Assembly (NCBI GenBank): GCA_022826685.1
Contig: JAJDUL010000062.1
Location: forward strand, 1-38,234
DNA: 38,234 nt
Source of the DNA: Gemmatimonadota bacterium
Lineage (GTDB): Bacteria > Gemmatimonadota > Gemmatimonadetes > Palauibacterales > Palauibacteraceae
Reading direction: 5' to 3'
The notes under the pieces were generated by a model. That model saw only the letters and a program-made list of their open reading frames with translations. It did not search any database and had not been told where the DNA came from. Position 1 is the first letter of the stretch. Every line of letters starts with the position of its first letter. Made by a program: the position numbers and the translations under genes. This document shows, piece after piece, positions 32,488-38,234 of the stretch.

Positions 32488-33003
32488 ATGCGTCGCACCA
32501 GCCTCATCCTCGCACTGGGTCTGCTACCGATCCTTTCCGGATCCTGCGTGGATGCTCCGTCCGACGGAGGGCAGAGACTGCCCGGATCCGCCGGCTCCCT
32601 CGCGGAGTTGGCGACCACGGTCCTCGTCGGGCTGGCTGCGGCGGATACGCTCCGCCTCGAAACCGTCCGCCTCACCGAGATCGAACACAACGAGATGGTG
32701 TGGCCCGAACTCCCGGCCTCCGCGCCGGAGGTGAACTACCCGGTGGACCTCGCGTGGAAGAACATCCGGACGCGGAACCGCGCGGCGCTCTCCGACCTCT
32801 TCGGCGTGTACGAGGATCGGAAGCTCCAGTTCGTCGACGCGGAGTGCCGCGGGCCCACGGAGGCGTTCGAGAGCTTCGTCGTGCACACCGACTGCTGGGT
32901 GACCCTCAGGCGCGACGGGGAACTCGCGCCCCCGCAGCAGATCTTCAAGGACGTCCTCGACTGGGACGGCGAACTCAAGATCTTCCGCTACTACGAGCCG
33001 TAG
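32488..33003 (+). CDS. Small lipoprotein, third gene of the receptor unit
   Basis: A 171-residue protein with a signal peptide ending in LLPILSGSC (Cys20, an imperfect lipobox). The mature part has no known domain that I recognise; segments such as PEVNYPVDLAWKNIRTRNRAALSDLFGVYE and FVVHTDCWVTLRRDG and two further cysteines are visible. The ATG at 32488 is 14 bp after the beta-helix lipoprotein stop, so it is probably co-transcribed. It ends 8 bp from the convergent nadE. Confidence 0.8.
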   Translation: MRRTSLILALGLLPILSGSCVDAPSDGGQRLPGSAGSLAELATTVLVGLAAADTLRLETVRLTEIEHNEMVWPELPASAPEVNYPVDLAWKNIRTRNRAALSDLFGVYEDRKLQFVDAECRGPTEAFESFVVHTDCWVTLRRDGELAPPQQIFKDVLDWDGELKIFRYYEP

Positions 33004-33010
33004 GCGCCGG

Positions 33011-33889
33011 TCAGTAGTCGACGGGGCGCAGGTACCACTCCCCGATCGCCGTCGGCGAGAGCATCGCGACGGTCGGCAGGTGGCGCTTCCAGTGCGTGCT
33101 TTCGAGTCGACCCGCGACGAGTTCGACCTTCTTCCTCTCGAAACCCGCCTCGACCAAATCGTCCGGCCCGTGCCCGGAGATGAGGTGGTGGAGGATGAGG
33201 TCGGCCTCGGGGTAGGTGACGCCCAGGTCCTCCTCGTCCGTCTGCCCCTGGATCAGATCCGCCGTCGCCGGCTTGTCGACGACCTCGGCGGGCACGCCGA
33301 CGGCCCGGGCGAGCGCCCAGACCTGGCTCTTGAACAGATCGCCGAGCGGGTTCACCGGCGGGGAATCGTCCGCGTGCCAGGTATAGTAGCCGAGGAGACG
33401 CTCGGCCTTGTTTCCCGTGCCTACGGGGAGCGCGGAGAGCTTGAAGGCCTGGTCGAAGAGGACGATCATGCGCTGGCGCGCCGCCACGTTGCCCCGCCGG
33501 TGTCCGTCCGCCTCGGGCTCGAACTCTTCGAGATAGCCGTCCACCGCGCGCGTGATGTCGATCGTGCGGGTCGGGATCCCGAACTTCTTCGCCACGAGCC
33601 GGGCGTGCTCGCGGCTCCAGGGGCTCGACGTCCGGTAGGGCAGCAGGAGGGCGAGCACCGCTTCCGGGCCGAGAGCTTCCGCGCACAGCGCCGCGGTCAG
33701 CGCCGAATCCACCCCTCCCGACAGCCCGACCACGACCCGGCGGAAGCCGCGCCGGCGCTCGATCTCCTCGCGGAGGAATTGAACGAGCCAGGTCCGCACG
33801 AGATCGGTGTCGATGTCGAGCGGGCTGGCATCCGCGGGGTCCGGAGCGCGGGCCACGGCGACGCCCGGCGGCGGCCACGCGCCGGTCAT
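33011..33889 (-). CDS. nadE: NAD+ synthetase, synthetase domain only
   Basis: Amidates nicotinic acid adenine dinucleotide to NAD+ using ATP. The protein has 292 residues, the size of ammonia-dependent NadE. The PP-loop is VVVGLSGGVDSAL (about 53-64); ALPVGTGNKAERLLGYYTWHAD and the later LIQGQTDEEDLGVTYPEAD are strongly conserved NadE segments. The glutaminase part of glutamine-dependent NAD synthetases is absent from the protein, but a nitrilase-type amidase gene is directly upstream with an ATGA overlap. The two probably work together. Confidence 0.94.
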   Translation of the reverse strand: MTGAWPPPGVAVARAPDPADASPLDIDTDLVRTWLVQFLREEIERRRGFRRVVVGLSGGVDSALTAALCAEALGPEAVLALLLPYRTSSPWSREHARLVAKKFGIPTRTIDITRAVDGYLEEFEPEADGHRRGNVAARQRMIVLFDQAFKLSALPVGTGNKAERLLGYYTWHADDSPPVNPLGDLFKSQVWALARAVGVPAEVVDKPATADLIQGQTDEEDLGVTYPEADLILHHLISGHGPDDLVEAGFERKKVELVAGRLESTHWKRHLPTVAMLSPTAIGEWYLRPVDY

Positions 33890-34779
33890 TCGTCCTCGGG
33901 GGCCGGCCGGCGAACGCCGGATCCGGGGCTGTTCACGAGAAGACGGGTCCAGGACCGTTCGAGGTCCGAGAAGAGCGGCTCTTCGGTGCGGGCGCGCGCG
34001 GCCTCGCCGAGGTCCACCCGCACGGGCAGCAGCGCCTCCTCCCACAGCGGCCCCGCCAGGAGCCGGTGTCCGCGCGGATCGTAGGCCGCGGACCCGCCGG
34101 CGAATCCCTTGCCCCCCTCGAACCCGACGAGCTGGGATACGACGACGAACACCCCGTGCTCGGTCGCGATCGCGCTCGCGAGGGCGTCCCAGCGGACGAG
34201 GTTGCCGGGGACGCCGGCCCCCGGGGCGGCTCCTCGGGCCGGCGAGGCGCTGAGGATGAGGATGATCGACGCGCCATCGCGCGCGGCCAGCGTGCCGGAG
34301 ACCGAGTGAAAGCCGTCTTCGCAGATCAGCAGCGCGATCCGGCCCGGCGGCCCGTCGAAGGCCCGGATTCCGGCTCCCGCCTCGACGAACCGCTCTTCCT
34401 GGAAGACGCCGTAGGTGGCGAGGAAGACCTTCCGGTGGACGTGAAGGATCCCGCCGCCGGGTCCGAGCGTCGCGTAGAGGGCGGAGTTGTAGATGCCCCG
34501 CTCGTCCCGCTCGTAGAAGCCGATCGCGATGTCGAGGCCGTCCGCGTCGCCGCCGACCCGCGCGTTCAGGGCCTCGAACAGGTCCTGGGCCGCGATGGCC
34601 TGCTCGCGCACTCCGCCCTCGAGGAAATAGCCGGTGAGCGCGGTCTCCGGGAACACGACGAGGCGCGGCCGCGACTCCTGCCCGATGGCGCGCAGGATGG
34701 CCTCCGCGCAGTGATCCAGCGTCGCGTCGAGGTCCCCCTTCGAGGGCCGGAACTGGGCGATCGCGATGTCGAGCGGCAT
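33886..34779 (-). CDS. Nitrilase-superfamily amidase, likely glutaminase partner of NadE
   Basis: A 297-residue carbon-nitrogen hydrolase with a complete triad: Glu45 (FPETALTGY), Lys117 (HRKVFL) and Cys153 (LLICEDGFHS). The YFLEGG and KVFLATYGVFQEERF stretches resemble the N-terminal glutaminase domain of glutamine-dependent NAD synthetases. Its stop overlaps the nadE ATG. I infer it supplies ammonia from glutamine to the separate NadE; a general amidase remains possible. The ATG at 34779 is divergent from the CPBP protease gene. Confidence 0.88.
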   Translation of the reverse strand: MPLDIAIAQFRPSKGDLDATLDHCAEAILRAIGQESRPRLVVFPETALTGYFLEGGVREQAIAAQDLFEALNARVGGDADGLDIAIGFYERDERGIYNSALYATLGPGGGILHVHRKVFLATYGVFQEERFVEAGAGIRAFDGPPGRIALLICEDGFHSVSGTLAARDGASIILILSASPARGAAPGAGVPGNLVRWDALASAIATEHGVFVVVSQLVGFEGGKGFAGGSAAYDPRGHRLLAGPLWEEALLPVRVDLGEAARARTEEPLFSDLERSWTRLLVNSPGSGVRRPAPEDE

Positions 34780-34965
34780 GCGTTTTCGCTCCTCTCCCCG
34801 GAGGGGCCCCCGCCGAACGCCTCACCGCTCGCGACGCTGCCGCAGGGCTTCGCCGCGGGCAACCATGGGGCGCCGCCGGGAGAACGTCCCCGAACGTCGG
34901 GCCGATGTCAACGGGCCCCGGCGTCCGTCCTTCGGGGCTCGTGCGGTGCTGGTGCGGTTCGCGTG

Positions 34966-34994
34966 TTGCACGCCGCGCCCCCGCCGCGTTATCC
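34966..34994 (+). promoter_or_regulatory. Weak promoter candidate for the CPBP protease gene
   Basis: TTGCAC (34966-34971) and TTATCC (34989-34994) are 17 bp apart in the 222-bp divergent region. The start codon follows at 35002, so transcripts would be nearly leaderless; no Shine-Dalgarno is seen. Nothing else is recognisable in this gap. Confidence 0.25.
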
Positions 34995-35001
34995 CTCGAC
35001 C

Positions 35002-35709
35002 ATGCCGGAGACGCCCACCCCGATCGCGGCCGCGTACGCGGTGCTGCTCCTGATCGGCATGCCCATCCTCGCCGCCGTCGATGCCCGTCGCGGGGCGGAT
35101 CTCGCCGCCGCGGCGAAACACCGCCGGCTGCTGTACGTGTCGGTGGGGGCCTCGCTCGTCGTTCTTGGACTCGCGACGCTCGGCGTTGCGGCGTGGCAGG
35201 ACGTCCCCGCGGCCGCGCTCGGCTGGAGGGTCGAGGCGCCGGCCGCCGCGCTCCTGTGGGGCCTGGGCGTGGCCGCCGCGGGGCTCGTGCTCGCCTGGTT
35301 GATCACCGTGGCCGCGCGGCTCGCCGGACTCCGGGAGACGGCGGCCGTGAAGCTCCTGATGCCGCGGAACGCTTCGGAGAAACGCGCGTTCCTCGCGCTC
35401 TCGGGGATCGCGGCGGTGTGTGAGGAGTATGCGTATCGGGGATTCGGTCTGTGGGCGATCTCGGCGTGGACCGGCAACCCCTGGCTCGCCGTCGCGCTGG
35501 TATCCGTCTCCTTCGGTCTCGGACACGGGTACCAGAAGCTGGCCGGCGTGCTCCGGGCGACGGCGCTCGGCGTCGTGCTCGCGGCGACGGTTATCTGGAC
35601 GGGAAGTCTGTTTCCGTCCATCGTCGGACATTTCTGGATCAACGCGGCGATCGGGTTGGGCGGCTGGCGCTACCTCCGCGCGAACTTCGACGTTGACGAA
35701 CCCGGTTGA
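35002..35709 (+). CDS. CPBP-family intramembrane metalloprotease
   Basis: A 235-residue membrane protein with about six hydrophobic segments and the motifs of the CAAX-processing/bacteriocin-processing (Abi) protease family: CEEYAYRG (Glu141, Glu142, Arg146), FGLGHGYQ (His175) and VGHFWIN (His210). Catalytic residues are complete. Substrate unknown; family members process prenylated proteins, bacteriocins or act in self-immunity. It reads toward the porin gene, 27 bp away, so they may be co-transcribed. Confidence 0.88.
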   Translation: MPETPTPIAAAYAVLLLIGMPILAAVDARRGADLAAAAKHRRLLYVSVGASLVVLGLATLGVAAWQDVPAAALGWRVEAPAAALLWGLGVAAAGLVLAWLITVAARLAGLRETAAVKLLMPRNASEKRAFLALSGIAAVCEEYAYRGFGLWAISAWTGNPWLAVALVSVSFGLGHGYQKLAGVLRATALGVVLAATVIWTGSLFPSIVGHFWINAAIGLGGWRYLRANFDVDEPG

Positions 35710-35736
35710 ACCCCGAGACGTGACGAGGAGCGGCAG

Positions 35737-36801
35737 ATGATCGCGAGAACGTGCGCGCGAACGGTCGTTTTGCTTGGACTCGCCCTACCGGCGGGAACGG
35801 CGGCGCAACAGGCCCCCCCGCTCGACATCGGGGGACTCCTGAGCGTCGGCGCACGCGCGCACGCGGATTCCGCGCTCGGCGCCGAGGGATTCCGGCTCTT
35901 CGAGTCCCGGTTCAAGCTGACGGGCAGGCTCGGCTTGGTCTTCGACTACAGGTTCACGGTGCGCTACGACGCGCCGAGCGACGCGCTCCGGATCCACGAC
36001 GCGGCGGTCACGATGCCGCTGATTCCGGAATTCGAACTCAGCTTCGGCATGCTCAAGCCCTACTTCAGCTACGAGGCGAGCCTGGAGCGGGGCGACATCA
36101 CCTTTCTCGAACGCTCGCAGGCCGTGATCGCGCTCAGGCCCGACCGGCAGATCGGCGTGCAGGCGGGCGGGCAGGCGCTCGACGGCCGGTTCACCTACGG
36201 GGCCGGCCTCTACAACGGCAACGGCCGCGCCGTCGCCAATGACGGCGACGACTACATGTTCGCCGGCCGGGTGCAGTACAACTCGATCGGCACGATCGCC
36301 TTCTACGACGAACTCGTCGTGCAGGCGGGAGCCTCGCTCGGCTACTCGACGGACACCTCCGCGCCGCTCGGAAGGGGCATCGTCACCGGAGACCCGGTAG
36401 CGGCGCCCCGCATCACGTCGGATTTCGCGGGCAATCGCACGTTCTGGGGTGCGGACGTCCAGGTTTCCTACCACAACCTGACGCTGACGGGGGAGTACCT
36501 GCGGGCGGACTTCGATCTCGACGCGCCCCTCAGCGGAGGCGGACCGGCCGAGACGGAGGCGTCCGGCGGCTACGTGCAGTTCGGCTACCGGCCCTGGGGG
36601 TTGTTCGAGGGCGTCGTGCGGTACGACGGGTTCCAGCCGGCGCTGGGCGCCGACCGGAAGTTCATGGTCTTCGGACTGAACATGTATCCGGACAACTACG
36701 CGAAGTTCGGGCTGCAGTACGCGAGCGCGCTCGATGATTCGCCTCACGCGCCGACGCTGTCCGATGGCCAGTTCATCTTCCTCGCCCAGGTCGACTTCTG
36801 A
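35737..36801 (+). CDS. Phosphate-selective (O/P) type porin
   Basis: A 354-residue beta-barrel. The signal peptide ends at TAAQQAPPLDIGG. LFESRFKLTGRLGLVFDYRFTVRYD, the RSQAVIALRPDRQIGVQAGGQALDGRFTYGAGLYNGNG block and the closing KFGLQYASAL and FIFLAQVDF match the Porin_O_P family (OprP/OprO). Those porins pass phosphate or polyphosphate; some members are induced by low phosphate. The terminal Phe fits a BAM-inserted barrel. The ATG at 35737 has AGGAG 7 bases upstream. I see only one GTGAC upstream and no full Pho box, so regulation is unproven. Confidence 0.88.
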   Translation: MIARTCARTVVLLGLALPAGTAAQQAPPLDIGGLLSVGARAHADSALGAEGFRLFESRFKLTGRLGLVFDYRFTVRYDAPSDALRIHDAAVTMPLIPEFELSFGMLKPYFSYEASLERGDITFLERSQAVIALRPDRQIGVQAGGQALDGRFTYGAGLYNGNGRAVANDGDDYMFAGRVQYNSIGTIAFYDELVVQAGASLGYSTDTSAPLGRGIVTGDPVAAPRITSDFAGNRTFWGADVQVSYHNLTLTGEYLRADFDLDAPLSGGGPAETEASGGYVQFGYRPWGLFEGVVRYDGFQPALGADRKFMVFGLNMYPDNYAKFGLQYASALDDSPHAPTLSDGQFIFLAQVDF

Positions 36802-36839
36802 GCGGATAGCGAGGTCGACCGGACGGCGTGTACGGAGAA

Positions 36840-37589
36840 ATGACGGTCGGCGTCGTCGTGCCGGCGAGAGACGAGGAGCGGAACATCGGGGACGTCGTCG
36901 CCGATCTGCTGGCGCTGCGCGATGATCGGGGCCGACGGGTGGTCGACGATTTCGTCGTCTGCGACAACGGATCGACGGACGCGACGGCGGCCCGCGCGCA
37001 GGAGGCGGGGGCGCGGACCGTCCGCCAGGACACACCCGGCTACGGACTCGCCTGCCTGACAGCCCTCGCGCACCTGCGTCCCGTCGACGTCGTGCTGTTC
37101 ACGGACGGCGATCGGTCGTTCGAGGCCATGCAGGGACTCAGCCTGCTCGAGGCCGTCGCGGGCGGGGCCGACCTCGCGATCGGATCGCGCGCGCTGGGCC
37201 GGAGGGAGCCGGGCGCCCTGTCGGCTCCGCAGATTGCGGGCAACCGGGTCGCCGGTCTCCTCATCCGCCTTCTGTGGGGGGTGGGGGTGACCGACCTCGG
37301 TCCCTACCGCGCCATACGAGCCGAGGCTCTGCGCCGCCTCGACATGCGGGATCGCGCTTACGGCTGGACCGTGGAGATGCAGGTCAAGGCCATCCAGCAG
37401 CATCTTCGGATCGTCGAAGTGCCGGTGGACACCTTGCGCCGCCGCTTCGGCCGGTCGAAGGTGGGCGGCACGGTCCGGGGCGTCGTCGGCGCCAGCGCGG
37501 GCATCCTCTCGATGATCGCTCGACTCCGCTGGCGGCAGGCACGCGCCGCGCGCTCCACTCGGTCGCAGGAGGCTGGAAACTCACGATGA
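36840..37589 (+). CDS. Family 2 glycosyltransferase (DPM/DPG-synthase-like)
   Basis: A 249-residue soluble GT-A enzyme: VVVPARDEERNIGDVV, VCDNGSTDATAARA, VLFTDGDRSF (DxD-type), LAIGSRALGRREPGAL, then TDLGPYRAIRAEALRRL and YGWTVEMQVKAIQ. This is the subgroup with the REPGAL and DLGPYRAI blocks, often beside DUF2064 or DUF547 genes. I chose the ATG at 36840 (GGAG two bases upstream); a GTG at 36828 is in frame. Its stop overlaps the DUF547 gene start (ATGA), so the two are coupled. Confidence 0.88.
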   Translation: MTVGVVVPARDEERNIGDVVADLLALRDDRGRRVVDDFVVCDNGSTDATAARAQEAGARTVRQDTPGYGLACLTALAHLRPVDVVLFTDGDRSFEAMQGLSLLEAVAGGADLAIGSRALGRREPGALSAPQIAGNRVAGLLIRLLWGVGVTDLGPYRAIRAEALRRLDMRDRAYGWTVEMQVKAIQQHLRIVEVPVDTLRRRFGRSKVGGTVRGVVGASAGILSMIARLRWRQARAARSTRSQEAGNSR

Positions 37590-38234
37590 CAAGGTTCGCG
37601 CCGCGGGGGCTGCTCGCCGGACTGCTCGGCCTCTTCGCGCTCGGCGCGATGTCCTGCGCCGGGCCGTCGACCGGTGTCGCGTGGGACGCCCACGACCCGG
37701 CTAATCCCGCGCGGCTCGACCACAGCGAGTGGCAGGCGCTGCTCGACGCCTATCTGATCACCGACGACCCGTCCGGCGTCTACCTGGTCGACTACGGGAA
37801 GCTGCAGGCGAACGCGGCGGACCGGGCACGCCTCGTCGGCTACATCGACTACCTGCAGGGACTGGATCCGCGGGAGTACGCGAAGGACGTGCAGATGGCG
37901 TACTGGATCAATCTCTACAACGCCGTCACACTGCGGGTCGTCGTGGACGACTATCCCGTGGCGTCGATCAAGGACATCCACGAAGGTCTGATTCCCAACA
38001 CGGGCCCCTGGCGCGACGTCCACGCCATGGTGGCCGGGCACCCGCTGACGCTGGACAACATCGAGCACGACATTCTGCGTCCCATCTGGCGGGACAGCCG
38101 GATCCACTACGGCGTGAACTGCGCGAGCATCGGCTGTCCGAACCTGGCCCCGGAGGCCTACACCGCCGAGAACCTGGAGCGGCTCCTGGACCAGGCGGCG
38201 CGCGACTACGTGAATCACCCGCGGGGCGTGACGC
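37586..38234 (+). CDS. DUF547 domain protein, partial (C-terminus outside window)
   Basis: The first 216 residues are visible and the frame is open at the window end. A signal peptide or lipoprotein leader (GLFALGAMSC) comes first. The DUF547 core shows DVQMAYWINLYNAVTLRVVV, PLTLDNIEHDILRP, HYGVNCASIGCPNLAPEAY. The family is exported and of unknown biochemistry; the conserved Cys pair (NCASIGC) and the histidine are present. It is coupled to the GT2 gene by ATGA. Confidence 0.9.
   Translation, partial: MTRFAPRGLLAGLLGLFALGAMSCAGPSTGVAWDAHDPANPARLDHSEWQALLDAYLITDDPSGVYLVDYGKLQANAADRARLVGYIDYLQGLDPREYAKDVQMAYWINLYNAVTLRVVVDDYPVASIKDIHEGLIPNTGPWRDVHAMVAGHPLTLDNIEHDILRPIWRDSRIHYGVNCASIGCPNLAPEAYTAENLERLLDQAARDYVNHPRGVT

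Noticed and set aside
1..38234. CRISPR arrays, insertion sequences, prophage or integration sites
   Set aside because: No regularly spaced repeats, transposase, integrase or tRNA-linked duplication seen; base composition looks even throughout.

Overview
This is a 38-kb, uniformly GC-rich, gene-dense stretch of a diderm (outer-membrane) bacterial chromosome. Two TonB-dependent receptors, a porin, an OmpA-type protein and several lipoproteins show the outer membrane. The gene repertoire, the frequent GTG starts and the many ATGA/GTGA stop-start overlaps would fit Gemmatimonadota or a similar GC-rich phylum, but no marker gene here proves it. I see no rRNA, tRNA, CRISPR array, insertion sequence or prophage.

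Region 1 (1-9202, all minus strand). From right to left: a P5C dehydrogenase (pruA-like) leads a tightly coupled paaA-paaD-paaB-paaC set for the phenylacetyl-CoA epoxidase. A free-standing zinc-ribbon protein that resembles the missing C-terminal part of PaaD follows, then a methyltransferase. Beyond it lie a small membrane/exported protein with a strong U-tract terminator, a glutaminyl-tRNA synthetase with a GatB/YqeY-like tail, and the first part of a TonB-dependent receptor that overlaps the synthetase gene.

Region 2 (9277-17453). An OmpA-family coiled-coil protein reads divergently from pruA. Then come a short membrane protein, an enoyl-ACP-reductase-like SDR, a 570-bp non-coding stretch with palindromes, a possible ribbon-helix-helix mini-protein, a coupled trio of two unknown proteins and a GT-C membrane glycosyltransferase, a convergent overlapping GT2 glycosyltransferase and a secreted amidohydrolase.

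Region 3 (17566-28139) is a phosphate island. ppx and ppk1 (polyphosphate breakdown and synthesis) read rightward. They meet a complete leftward phoB-phoR-pstS-pstC-pstA-pstB-phoU operon whose genes mostly overlap. Upstream of phoB are two arrays of 11-bp-periodic direct repeats that look like Pho boxes.

Region 4 (28140-33003), divergent from phoB across the same repeats, holds a TonB-dependent receptor, a polyproline-tethered lipoprotein with a predicted beta-helix, and a small lipoprotein. I infer a phosphate-responsive outer-membrane uptake unit of unknown substrate; this is the best candidate here for an undescribed system.

Region 5 (33011-38234) has NAD synthetase split into a synthetase and a separate nitrilase-type amidase gene, a CPBP intramembrane protease, a phosphate-selective-type (O/P) porin, a GT2 glycosyltransferase and a DUF547 protein that runs off the window. 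The last two, beside a phosphate porin, may be the start of an arsenosugar-type cluster.
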